Shown here one piece after another: positions 1 to 7,756 of a DNA stretch of 10,263 nt (position 1 is the stretch's first letter; every line of letters starts with the position of its first letter). The stretch spans positions 1 through 10,263 of the forward strand of contig JBDSYA010000154.1 of assembly GCA_039925865.1 (NCBI GenBank), in the 5' to 3' direction. Origin of the DNA: JBDSYA01 sp039925865 (GTDB lineage Bacteria; Bacteroidota; Ignavibacteria; Tepidaquicellales; Tepidaquicellaceae). The notes under the pieces were generated by a model. That model worked only from the letters and a program-made list of their open reading frames with translations, ran no database searches and was not told the origin of the DNA. The translations under genes were made by a program, and so were the position numbers.

Positions 1-602
1 TTTTTAAAATCAAAGTCCACATCAGGAGCTTTTTCACTTCCGGTAACAGATTTAAAATATTCCTTTTCTTTAAAGCCAAATATCTTTGCAAATATCAAAG
101 TTGGGAAAGTTCTTACCTCTGTATTATACTGCTGTACGGTTTCATTAAATCTCCTTCTTTCAACACTGATCCTGTTTTCTGTTCCTTCCAACTGTGACTG
201 AAGCTGGAGAAAACCTTCATTGGCTTTGAGCTGCGGATAGTTTTCAGAAACTACAAGAAGCCTCGATAATGCGCTCGACAGCTGATCCTGAGCCTGCTGG
301 AACTGCTGGAATTTTGCCGGGTCGCTAAGATCTTCAGCATTTAATTTGATCTGCCCGACTCTGCTTCTGGCTTCTGTAACTTCAGTAAGAACACTTTTTT
401 CAAAATCTGCTGCTCCCTGAACGGTTTTCACAAGATTAGGTATCAGGTCAGCCCTGCGCTGATACTGGTTTTCTACCTGTGACCATGCGGATGTAACAGT
501 TTCTTCCAGTGTAACCAAAGTATTATAACCGCATCCGTAAAAGTTAGAGGAAAAAATGAACAATATTATTATTGCTAAAACACGTGTAATGATTGGTTTC
601 AT
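1..602 (-). CDS. lemA: LemA family protein (3' end cut by the window edge)
   Basis: About 200 codons are visible, read leftward from the ATG at 602 with no stop before position 1. LemA proteins are usually about 185-200 residues, so only a few C-terminal residues should be missing. An N-terminal hydrophobic stretch (about residues 4-18) ends at Cys24 in FYGCGYN. This could be a lipoprotein signal, although the lipobox is not textbook, or simply a membrane anchor. The family hallmark follows: GYNTLV, then SAWSQVENQYQRRADLIPNLV (about residues 40-60), then TVQGAADFEKSVLTEVTEARS. The rest is Gln- and Glu-rich helix (FQQFQQAQDQLSSALSRLLV) and the conserved YPQLKANEGFLQLQSQLEGTENRI segment with ERRRFNETVQQYN. 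LemA proteins are membrane-anchored helical bundles of unclear function; in many bacteria a TPM-domain (YgcG-like) gene follows, which here would lie outside the window. There is no Shine-Dalgarno before the ATG. The identification is firm; the biological role is unknown. Confidence 0.93.
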   Translation of the reverse strand, partial: MKPIITRVLAIIILFIFSSNFYGCGYNTLVTLEETVTSAWSQVENQYQRRADLIPNLVKTVQGAADFEKSVLTEVTEARSRVGQIKLNAEDLSDPAKFQQFQQAQDQLSSALSRLLVVSENYPQLKANEGFLQLQSQLEGTENRISVERRRFNETVQQYNTEVRTFPTLIFAKIFGFKEKEYFKSVTGSEKAPDVDFDFK

Positions 603-621
603 TTTATTTTAATTTTTTTTG

Positions 622-651
622 CAAAATACTATTATGAGGTTTTAAATACAA
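622..651 (-). promoter_or_regulatory. candidate promoter for lemA (FCB-type -33/-7)
   Basis: On the minus strand TTG (651-649) is followed after 20 bases by TATTTTG (628-622), 19 bases before the lemA ATG. This resembles the Bacteroidota housekeeping promoter (TTTG or TTG at -33, TAnnTTTG at -7), but the -7 element is one base shorter than that consensus. The 80-bp gap (603-682) is very AT-rich, so chance matches are likely. No terminator is visible after asnB, so read-through into lemA is also possible. Confidence 0.22.
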
Positions 652-682
652 TTCTTATTAATTAAATAAATAAAATAAGGTT

Positions 683-2650
683 TTAACTTACCTCGTATAG
701 TTTCTTCCATTTCGCCAGGTTATAAATTTTCCAAAGGAACTGAGATTTGATCTCCGGATTTAAAACGATTGAATCATAGTTTTTTATTATCTCTCCTGTA
801 TTTACGAACTCCCCAAGTTCACTCTTGCTTTCATTGACAATTTTTACAAAATCATCTTTTAGCCGCATCATCCATTTTCTTTCAGGTGTCGGAAAACCTT
901 TTTTATCTCTTCGCCAAACGATTTTATCAGGAATGAACTTGTTCATGGAATTTCTCAATATCCATTTGCTCCATCCGTTATGCATTTTATAAACAGCTTC
1001 AGTTTCAAATAAAAGCTTTATGATCCTGTAGTCTAAGAATGGGGTCCGGGATTCAATGGAAAATTTCATTGCATTCCTGTCTTCAAATCTTAGTAAAGAA
1101 GGTAGTATGTATTTTGACAGGTCTTCATATAATTTCTCATTGAGATTAGCCTTTGTCCGGAAATTAAGAACGTTTTTATTGTGAAAACCTTTTAAAAAAT
1201 CTGCATTATAAAAATCGCTTGTTGAGCTTTTTAAGTTTTTATTTTTTGAGTTTTTATAATATTTCAAACCACGCACTGAAATTTCCATTCCTTTCTTAAA
1301 ATTTTTCATAAGCTCGGAAGTAAGCTGAAAATATTTGCCGTTCTTCAACAAATGGGAATATAAAAACGCGAAATAAACCTCATATCCTCCCAGCGATTCA
1401 TCAGCTCCCTGCCCGTCAAGCAGAACAGTGACATTATTCTGACGCGCAAGCCGCATCACATTCCACTGCGCATATGGTGAAGTACCTCCGAATGGCTCGT
1501 CAAGCTGGAAAATAAAACTGTCAACATCTTCCGTAAAATCAGCTTTATCCGGAAAAACATAATGTGATTCGCAATTTGTATGTTTTACAATTTCTTCAAT
1601 AAAAGTTCTCTCGTCTATTGAAGCATCATCATAAACTGCTGAAAATGTTTTCTGCTTCTTCCCGATCTGCTCACTGTTAACATTATTATCGCTTGTAAGA
1701 AATTTATTTATAATAGATACAACTGTTGATGAATCAAGCCCGCCGCTGAGGCATGTTCCAACAGGCACATCCGAACGAAGCCGCAATTTAACAGAATCAA
1801 AGATAAGCTCATTAAAATTATTCCTTATCTGTTCAAATTTCTTATTATCATAAACTCCAAGCTCTTTATTTATTTCAATAGAAAAATATTTTTTGATCCA
1901 AAAATCTTTTCCCTGGAATTTTATGTAATGGGAAGGCTGGAGATGTTTTATATTATTAATGAATGTATCTTCGGTATGATCTACGAAATTATAAACGAGA
2001 TAATCATAGACATTCTCTTTATTGATCTCTTTTCTGAAAGCCGGATCTGATTTGAAATATTCGACAATTGATTTTAATTCAGATGCAAAAACAAAACAGT
2101 TTTCATCCTTATAATAGTAGAATGGTTTCACACCAAACCGGTCACGCGAGCAGAACAAAACATTCTTTCTCATGTCATAAATGGCGATCCCCCACATACC
2201 GTTAAAACGGTTCAGACAGTCTTCACCCCATTCAACATAAGAGTTCATAATGACTTCAGTGTCGGTAGCGGTCCTGAATTTAAAGCCCTTTGTTTTAAGT
2301 TCTTCTCTTATTTCAATGTAATTATAAACTTCGCCGTTGAATATCATACTGATATTTTTTTCTTCGTTGAAAAAAGGCTGATGTCCGTTAACAGACAGGT
2401 CTAAAATTGAAAGGCGCCTGAAGCCCAAAGCAAGATTAAATACATTCTGAGAAGGGGATAGTATATGAGAACCTTTTTGTATGGCAGATGTGTCACCAAA
2501 GCGTTCTTCATAGAATTTTTTATAAGTATTAAAGACTGCATAGCCCTCATCATCGGGACCTCTGTGTTTAATGATATTGACAGAGCTCTGAAGCTGCTGA
2601 AAGTTTATATTTGTTTCGTTAAAATTTAAAACACCAAATATTCCGCACAT
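683..2650 (-). CDS. asnB: asparagine synthase (glutamine-hydrolyzing), AsnB type
   Basis: This 655-residue protein should convert aspartate, glutamine and ATP to asparagine. The N-terminal class II glutaminase domain (about residues 2-200) starts with the catalytic Cys2 (MCGIFG). It carries HRGPDDEG (29-36), GFRRLSILDL (76-85), FNGEVYNY (104-111), TDTE (129-132) and SRDRFGVKP (168-176). The synthetase domain has the ATP-binding PP-loop SGGLDSS (302-308), DEPFGGTSPYAQW (from 384), LDGQGADE (411-418) and a late ESRTPFLDYR motif. All key residues expected of an active enzyme are present. It is longer than E. coli AsnB (554 residues) and in the range of the longer paralogues often found in capsule, O-antigen or lipopolysaccharide clusters. 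Its neighbours here include glycan genes, so amidation of a sugar acid or another acceptor is possible. The ATG is fixed by the need for Cys2. No Shine-Dalgarno is present, and a hairpin lies 5-43 bases upstream. Confidence 0.95.
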   Translation of the reverse strand: MCGIFGVLNFNETNINFQQLQSSVNIIKHRGPDDEGYAVFNTYKKFYEERFGDTSAIQKGSHILSPSQNVFNLALGFRRLSILDLSVNGHQPFFNEEKNISMIFNGEVYNYIEIREELKTKGFKFRTATDTEVIMNSYVEWGEDCLNRFNGMWGIAIYDMRKNVLFCSRDRFGVKPFYYYKDENCFVFASELKSIVEYFKSDPAFRKEINKENVYDYLVYNFVDHTEDTFINNIKHLQPSHYIKFQGKDFWIKKYFSIEINKELGVYDNKKFEQIRNNFNELIFDSVKLRLRSDVPVGTCLSGGLDSSTVVSIINKFLTSDNNVNSEQIGKKQKTFSAVYDDASIDERTFIEEIVKHTNCESHYVFPDKADFTEDVDSFIFQLDEPFGGTSPYAQWNVMRLARQNNVTVLLDGQGADESLGGYEVYFAFLYSHLLKNGKYFQLTSELMKNFKKGMEISVRGLKYYKNSKNKNLKSSTSDFYNADFLKGFHNKNVLNFRTKANLNEKLYEDLSKYILPSLLRFEDRNAMKFSIESRTPFLDYRIIKLLFETEAVYKMHNGWSKWILRNSMNKFIPDKIVWRRDKKGFPTPERKWMMRLKDDFVKIVNESKSELGEFVNTGEIIKNYDSIVLNPEIKSQFLWKIYNLAKWKKLYEVS

Positions 2651-2654
2651 AATT

Positions 2655-2693
2655 TATAAAAGAAAAAGGTAATCTAAAATTTCAGACTACCTT
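2655..2693 (-). terminator. hairpin with T-rich tail: terminator or asnB leader element
   Basis: On the minus strand the arms are AAGGTAGTCT (2693-2684) and AGATTACCTT (2675-2666). In RNA these form a 10-bp stem with one G-U pair and an 8-base loop (GAAATTTT). The tail TTTTTCTTTT starts at the stem base, as in an intrinsic terminator, though the stem is AT-rich and modest in stability. It lies 41 bases after the stop of the upstream secreted-protein gene. The tail ends only a few bases before the asnB ATG at 2650. It may end the upstream transcript, or, if asnB transcription starts just upstream, act as a 5' leader hairpin. Confidence 0.6.
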
Positions 2694-2733
2694 AATAAAC
2701 ATCAAATTAACAATTAACAAAACTATTAAATAC

Positions 2734-3651
2734 TCATTTTAATAGTGTCATCCTTTTAGTTTCAATAAAATCATCAGATACAATTCTGTAAAAATATTCA
2801 CCGCTTGAAAAATTATCTCCGCTCCAGCTTAAACTATAACTTCCTGCATCAATTGTTTCATTAACAAGGGTTTCGACATTTCTTCCCAGGATATCAAAAA
2901 CTTCAATTCTCGTAAATGACTTTTTTGGAATATCAAATTTGATATTTGTAACAGGATTAAATGGATTGGGGGAATTCTGATAAATAACATATTGCGAAGG
3001 AATTTCATTTGAAACTGTTTTAATGACAACAGGTGAATAAGTCACCTGAAGTACAGGACGCCTTGTACTATCCCAAAAATCTCCCGATCCGAAATTAATG
3101 CATCTGTATTGAGTTTCAACACCAAGCATTAGAAGAAAGCCAAAACCTGCAGAAGGATTATTCACCATATCCCTGAAAATATTAGTAACGTTAATATTTA
3201 AATAATCCTGTAACGGAAATGTACTTTCAGGTAACACTACTTGATTTGTTGTAACATATTCAGGTTGTGTATTCCATGTAACTGTCTCAGCGCTCCAGGG
3301 AGAAATGATTCTTCTCAAAAATGCCTGGTTAGCACCCACATGATATTGATTTATAGGATTGGTGTTCCCATATAAAGAAAGTCTTGCGTCAATAATATTT
3401 ACATTAGAGGGTATTGAATGGTAAAATTGAAACAGCGATCGGTTTACGACAGGTATGTTTTGATTTGTCCAAGCTATTGCTACCAAATCGGGAAAATATC
3501 CTGCCTGAATATTATGGTTATCAATGCTTGCGTCCTGACCGGTATTTATGCCAAGTTTAATTGAAATTGTATTTGTTTGTCCCAATATCTGAACCGAGCA
3601 CACCGAAATCAGAAAAATAAAAATGCTGAGAGCAGTAATTTTGTTTTTCAT
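2734..3651 (-). CDS. secreted DNRLRE-domain protein with a type IX secretion sorting domain
   Basis: This 305-residue protein has three parts. A Sec signal peptide with hydrophobic core IFLISVCSVQILG covers about residues 1-25. Residues about 30-207 match the DNRLRE domain pattern: a beta-rich module with ARLSLYG (from 89), SAETVTWNTQP (120-130), LNINVTNIFRDMVNNPSAGFGFLL (from 151) and a closing RRPVLQVTY. Residues about 219-305 form a C-terminal sorting/FlgD-like Ig domain: NSPNPFNPVTNIKF, then RIEVFDILGRNVETLVNE, AGSYSLSWSG, SGEYFYRI and a final KRMTLLK. Such tails direct outer-membrane transport by the type IX system and often surface attachment. DNRLRE modules are common in extracellular adhesin- or enzyme-associated proteins; no catalytic residues can be named, so the role is structural or unknown. 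A perfect Shine-Dalgarno supports the start, and a candidate terminator follows, so the gene looks like its own transcription unit. Confidence 0.9.
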   Translation of the reverse strand: MKNKITALSIFIFLISVCSVQILGQTNTISIKLGINTGQDASIDNHNIQAGYFPDLVAIAWTNQNIPVVNRSLFQFYHSIPSNVNIIDARLSLYGNTNPINQYHVGANQAFLRRIISPWSAETVTWNTQPEYVTTNQVVLPESTFPLQDYLNINVTNIFRDMVNNPSAGFGFLLMLGVETQYRCINFGSGDFWDSTRRPVLQVTYSPVVIKTVSNEIPSQYVIYQNSPNPFNPVTNIKFDIPKKSFTRIEVFDILGRNVETLVNETIDAGSYSLSWSGDNFSSGEYFYRIVSDDFIETKRMTLLK

Positions 3652-3656
3652 ATTTG

Positions 3657-3664
3657 TCCTCCTT
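3657..3664 (-). promoter_or_regulatory. perfect Shine-Dalgarno for the secreted protein
   Basis: The minus strand reads AAGGAGGA six or seven bases before the ATG at 3651, an ideal anti-16S match and spacing. It fixes the start of the secreted protein. No other start in the window has a comparable site. Confidence 0.85.
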
Positions 3665-3704
3665 AATAAAAATCTTGAAGTTAAAAAACGTGTAAGACTA
3701 TCTA

Positions 3705-3740
3705 AAGTAATTACTTACTATATTTCAAAATGTCAAATTA
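3705..3740 (-). promoter_or_regulatory. candidate promoter/operator region of the secreted-protein gene
   Basis: The 137-bp gap between the YfhO stop and the secreted-protein ATG holds several candidate signals. TAATTTG (3740-3734, minus strand) is preceded after 22 bases by TTG and resembles an FCB -7 element that is one base short. TTGACA (3736-3731) overlaps it, but no good TATAAT-like -10 follows at 17 bases. A perfect 12-bp palindrome, AAGTAATTACTT (3705-3716), lies just downstream of these and 54 bases before the ATG, where a repressor could bind. Nothing in the gap looks like an RNA gene or a strong terminator for YfhO. Confidence 0.25.
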
Positions 3741-3788
3741 CTTATTCAGTATCGCTGTAAAGCAAGAACAAACAGGTAAAATTATTTT

Positions 3789-6374
3789 TTAAACTTCTGA
3801 TTTATTCTCAACCTTCTTTTTTCTTCCCGACACATAACTGAAAATTCCCGCGACCAAAATTACCCCAAGCAAAATATTTGATCCAATGCTGATCGTTTTA
3901 CCCGTATAATATGTAGCAGGTTCATACCTGAATTCAATTTTATGTTTTCCGGGAGGAACAACGATCGATCTTAAAAAATAATCTGTCTTGAAAAACTCGG
4001 TTTCCTTTCCGTCCACGTAAGCCTTCCACCCAAACGGAAGATAAATTTCACTGAAAACCAAAAGATTGTTTCCCGAGGCGTTAGCTTCATATTCCAAAGT
4101 ATGAATGTCACCTTTGGTCAGCTTCACACTTGCTGTCGAATCAGGCTTATCGATCTTTTGGTTTATATCTTTTTCAAGAAGTGCTGTCTTGACCGGATCA
4201 AGATTATTATCACGGATACTATTTAAAATTGAAATATCTTTTTCAACCTTGTACTCTTCAACAAAATATGCTTTCGGAATAAAATTTTTATTTTCAAATA
4301 TAAACTTCGAGCCTTTAAATACCTGTATGAACGAAGTATCCTGTAACGGCTGATCCGAGATCACATATTTAACCCCGCCAAGCGTAAGTAAGAGAGGCAG
4401 GTTTTCATCGGCAATATCCACAGCATCCTGGTAAATTCTTATTTTTGCGCCGTGATATCCGTTAAATGAATGCAGCCTGTAATATGCAAGAGTGTTGTCA
4501 GTGGACAAACGCCCGCCGTTAACTTCAGCAACTCTGTAAGTATAAACATCCGGGTTTGTTTTCAGCAGCCAGTTCGTATAATCGTTTTCTGCAAATGCAC
4601 TTTTATTGTCACCGGGATTATCCCAATGAAGAGTTTTAAAATTAACGTTCCAAAGATCGATCATTGCAATAAGTATAGTGGCCGCAAGAAAAACTTTCAG
4701 CGAAAGTTTATTCAGGGAATACATGAGTGCAAGTCCCATTACAATTGCAATGAAAAATGCGTGAAGACGAAGATCACTGATAATATTTTCGTATGCAACT
4801 GTGGAGATCTGCTTTGTATACTGGCTGATCTGCTGAGCTGTGGCTCCCTGCTGTTTTAATTTATCGATCAAAGGGCTGTTGGCAATTGATGATGCATACG
4901 AACTTTCAAAACCAACAATTGAAATTATAAACATTACTCCTGCAATTCCAAAAAACACATAACACAATTTTTTAAATTTTTCTGTTTGAGTGTTATTTTT
5001 GACAATATCAACAATTGATCTGAGACCAAATCCTGCAAGAATAACTATAGCTATATTCAAAAAATGGTGTATCATGACGGGAGCCCGAAAACTACTGAAA
5101 TACGGGAAGTAATTAAAAAATAAATCATAAAGAATTGAAAAATTTCTTCCGAAAGATAAAAATAAAAATATGAAAGATATCACAGTCATGGACTGTACAA
5201 ACGGATTATTCCTTAAATTATAAAAAATACCTACGATGCAAAGAACTAATGTTATCACGCCGAAGTACATCGGGTTTGTAGTGAAAGGCATTTGACCCCA
5301 GTATAGATTCGCTTTCTGACCCTGCACCTGTACATCACCAAATCCATAATAGTAAGGCAGCAGAAATGTAATTACTTCTCCGGGACTGAATGACCAGTTG
5401 GTGGCATACTGATAATCAAGTGGAGAGTCATTTGCTACTTTCGTGTCCAGCTTAGCCTCAATACTTGCTTCACCCCTTATTGAATATTTATTGTAGTCTT
5501 TCATTGTCATCAATACATCAGCATTCATTGCAACAGCTATCAAAGATGCGATGATAAAAAAAACTCCGCTTTTTATGATACCCGATACATTTGTTTTTTT
5601 AACAGCACGGTATATAATAATATATAGAAGATAAATTCCGATCATCAGATAAGAATAAAATATCATCTGAATATGATTGGAGTTTAGCTGAATGTGCAGC
5701 ATTATCGTCAGGAAAAAAAAATTAAGCAGATTAGAAGCTGAGAAGATCGATCTTTTCTTATCATCAAAGGAATCAATAAGTTTATCAATTGCTAAAAGTA
5801 TAAATGGAAAGAATGCCAGGGATAAAACTTTTGTGTTATGTCCAACTACAATCCTTTGAATAAAATCTGTTGCGAAAGTTGCGGAGAGCGCACAGTACAG
5901 CGCGATAAGCCTGCTCTTAAACTTATAACTTGTATAAAGGTAAAAGCCAATTCCGAAAACCACGTAATACATGACGATCGGTAAGACACTGTTGGTACTT
6001 GAATTCGTGATAAACCCATAAATGCTGTCCCAGATGAAAAAGAAGAAGTCATAAACTCTCGGATTGTATGCTATGATCGGAAAGTTAGGCATCCCCATAA
6101 AAATATTAGGAACCCAGAGGGGAAAAATTCCGCCATTTTTTGCATCATCCAAAAACGTCCTGAATGAATCCGAAGCAATATTATCGCTGGTTGCAAAGAC
6201 CTTTCCGCCGAAGACACCATCTTTAAAAAAGATCAAGACGGCTAAAATTATAATGCCGATATAAATATAATTTTCATATTTAAATAAAATCTCATTGCCT
6301 GATGTAGTCTGCTTTCGGTTTAAAGTTGTCGAAGGAGTTTTGGTCGGCTTTACTGCAGTCCTGGTTTTCGCCAT
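3789..6374 (-). CDS. YfhO-family multi-span membrane protein (GT-C type glycosyltransferase)
   Basis: This 861-residue protein starts with a basic cytoplasmic tail (about 30 residues, Lys/Thr-rich). About a dozen transmembrane segments follow, including YIYIGIIILAVLIFF, LPIVMYYVVFGIGFYLY, SGVFFIIASLIAVAM, YFGVITLVLCIVGIFY and VFLAATILIAMIDLW. The first outside loop carries ATSDNIASDSFR and GIFPLWVPNIFMGMPN, as in YfhO proteins, where an acidic residue in this loop is the GT-C hallmark. A soluble region (about residues 590-780) includes the family-like ADENLPLLLTLGGVKYVI. A C-terminal beta segment has PFGWKAYVDGKE, then LRSIVVPPGKHKIEFRYEP (about 780-820), then a last membrane helix and a basic tail. 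In Firmicutes YfhO glycosylates lipoteichoic acid using lipid-linked sugar; in FCB bacteria these proteins are common but little characterised. Its position after a GT4 gene (61 bp away) suggests addition of undecaprenyl-linked sugars to an envelope glycan. Substrate unknown. Confidence 0.9.
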   Translation of the reverse strand: MAKTRTAVKPTKTPSTTLNRKQTTSGNEILFKYENYIYIGIIILAVLIFFKDGVFGGKVFATSDNIASDSFRTFLDDAKNGGIFPLWVPNIFMGMPNFPIIAYNPRVYDFFFFIWDSIYGFITNSSTNSVLPIVMYYVVFGIGFYLYTSYKFKSRLIALYCALSATFATDFIQRIVVGHNTKVLSLAFFPFILLAIDKLIDSFDDKKRSIFSASNLLNFFFLTIMLHIQLNSNHIQMIFYSYLMIGIYLLYIIIYRAVKKTNVSGIIKSGVFFIIASLIAVAMNADVLMTMKDYNKYSIRGEASIEAKLDTKVANDSPLDYQYATNWSFSPGEVITFLLPYYYGFGDVQVQGQKANLYWGQMPFTTNPMYFGVITLVLCIVGIFYNLRNNPFVQSMTVISFIFLFLSFGRNFSILYDLFFNYFPYFSSFRAPVMIHHFLNIAIVILAGFGLRSIVDIVKNNTQTEKFKKLCYVFFGIAGVMFIISIVGFESSYASSIANSPLIDKLKQQGATAQQISQYTKQISTVAYENIISDLRLHAFFIAIVMGLALMYSLNKLSLKVFLAATILIAMIDLWNVNFKTLHWDNPGDNKSAFAENDYTNWLLKTNPDVYTYRVAEVNGGRLSTDNTLAYYRLHSFNGYHGAKIRIYQDAVDIADENLPLLLTLGGVKYVISDQPLQDTSFIQVFKGSKFIFENKNFIPKAYFVEEYKVEKDISILNSIRDNNLDPVKTALLEKDINQKIDKPDSTASVKLTKGDIHTLEYEANASGNNLLVFSEIYLPFGWKAYVDGKETEFFKTDYFLRSIVVPPGKHKIEFRYEPATYYTGKTISIGSNILLGVILVAGIFSYVSGRKKKVENKSEV

Positions 6375-6435
6375 TATAAAAGGAATACTTAATAAAAATT
6401 TTATGAAAATAAATTAAATCATTTTAACAATCTAA

Positions 6436-7740
6436 TTACTTTTTAAAATTATGAATAATACCTGCCAGTTCTTTAGCCTGGCTGAGTCTGGAATATTTTT
6501 TGTAATTTTCGTTTTCGATACTCAGATCTTTATTGTTTTTCCAATAGTTCACGAGATTTTCGAGATACTCATAAATTTGATTTTCCGAATCACGGCCAAA
6601 GGTTCTTCCCGCATTGCATTCATTGATAATTTCTGCTGCGTCTCCGTCGGGAGGTCCGATGCATATTATTGGTTTCTGCGCAGCAAGATATTCAAATAGC
6701 TTCCCTGTTAAAATTCCCTTATCATTTTTTATTTCAGGTATTACAAGCAGCAGGACAGTGCTTTGAAGAAGGAACTGAACAGATTTATCATGACTGACTG
6801 AAGGTATGAGTTCCAGAATATGTTTCATCGAAAGTTTTTTAATCTCTTCTATCAATACTGCAGCCGGGTCACCTATAAACCTCAGCTTAAATTTAATTCC
6901 CGTAAATTTTTCCGTTATCTTTTTCAGAGCATTAAAAAACACTGAAGGATTATAGCTTTCAGCAAGAGTGCCGGTATATGTTATTATAAATTCTTCACCT
7001 GAAACTTCATTCTTCGAAGGAAAATCTTCCGGGTCAAAACCATTTGGAATTACATAAATTTTATCTGAAATTATTTTAGGCGACTTTGTTAAGAAAAGGT
7101 CCTTAATGGATTTACTTACTGTCAATATTATATCTGCATTTTCAAGAACTAATCTTTCAAACTTAAGATCAATTTTTTTTGCAATGCCGAGATGATTGAA
7201 TTCATTATAAAAATATATGTCTGTCCATGGATCACGCAGATCAGCGATCCAGTTTAAATGATCATATCTTTTTTTCAGCTTCAAGCCCGCGAGTTGTGCA
7301 GAATGCGGAGGACTTGTGGTGATAATTGTTTTTATATTTTCCTTTTCAATTATCCTGCATGACTCTTCAAAAGCAAATCTTATCCAGCCTTTCCGGGCAT
7401 CGGGAATGAAAAAATTACCTCTGACAAACCTTGAAAATTTTTGGAATGTGCTTGGGTTGGATTCGTTTGAAAAGCCGGTCGGAATACTTTTTTTTCCTAA
7501 CAGGCTTGAGTAAATTCCAAAGGGTTCGAATGTTTCTGTTCTGAAAACTTCCGCTTCTCCGGGAATATCACTTGCCAATGATTGATCGATTACGGGATAG
7601 CTGGCTTTATCTTCCCGGACAGTAACTACATACGGCTTAATATTGAATTGCGGAAAGTATTTTACAAATTTTAGTGTTCTCTGAACACCTGCTCCTCCGC
7701 CGGGCGGCCAGTAATATGTGATCACTAAAACTTTTTCCAA
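6436..7740 (-). CDS. GT4-like glycosyltransferase, GT-B fold (TTG start)
   Basis: This 434-residue cytoplasmic or membrane-associated enzyme should transfer a sugar from a nucleotide donor. The N-terminal Rossmann domain opens with VLVITYYWPPGGGAGVQR (about residues 4-21), the glycine-rich loop typical of this GT4 subgroup. It continues with PDARKGW (113-119), TTSPPHSAQLAG (141-152) and DLRDPWTD (167-174). The second domain has IPNGFDPEDF (231-240), YTGTLAESYNP (255-265) and GILTGKLFEYLAAQKPII (342-359), where Glu350 probably corresponds to a GT4 donor-site glutamate. The start is TTG at 7738-7740: no in-frame ATG exists nearby, and the family motif begins right after it, as is usual for homologues. 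There is no Shine-Dalgarno. The stop of the PaiB-like gene is 16 bp upstream, so translation may be coupled. The sugar and acceptor cannot be predicted. Confidence 0.88.
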   Translation of the reverse strand: MEKVLVITYYWPPGGGAGVQRTLKFVKYFPQFNIKPYVVTVREDKASYPVIDQSLASDIPGEAEVFRTETFEPFGIYSSLLGKKSIPTGFSNESNPSTFQKFSRFVRGNFFIPDARKGWIRFAFEESCRIIEKENIKTIITTSPPHSAQLAGLKLKKRYDHLNWIADLRDPWTDIYFYNEFNHLGIAKKIDLKFERLVLENADIILTVSKSIKDLFLTKSPKIISDKIYVIPNGFDPEDFPSKNEVSGEEFIITYTGTLAESYNPSVFFNALKKITEKFTGIKFKLRFIGDPAAVLIEEIKKLSMKHILELIPSVSHDKSVQFLLQSTVLLLVIPEIKNDKGILTGKLFEYLAAQKPIICIGPPDGDAAEIINECNAGRTFGRDSENQIYEYLENLVNYWKNNKDLSIENENYKKYSRLSQAKELAGIIHNFKK

Positions 7741-7756
7741 ACTTATTTTTTTGAAA

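Noticed and set aside
2829..3029. Minus-strand 66-residue frame inside the secreted-protein gene, possible frameshift remnant
   Set aside because: The main frame is intact through the sorting domain; this is an out-of-frame shadow.
3731..3736. TTGACA as a sigma-70 -35 box
   Set aside because: The hexamer is perfect, but the position 17 bases downstream (TAATTA) matches only two of six -10 bases, and FCB bacteria normally use a different promoter.
3741..3788. Terminator after the YfhO gene
   Set aside because: Only a short bulged stem (CAG/CTG around 3747-3757) is seen, with no T-tract after it on the minus strand.
4105..4859. Two plus-strand frames inside the YfhO gene
   Set aside because: They lie antisense to a well-supported membrane protein, with unlikely composition and no recognisable domain.
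6375..6435. Regulatory element between the second glycosyltransferase and YfhO
   Set aside because: The region holds only this glycosyltransferase-upstream AT-rich sequence with a weak ATGA/TCAT pairing; nothing above chance.
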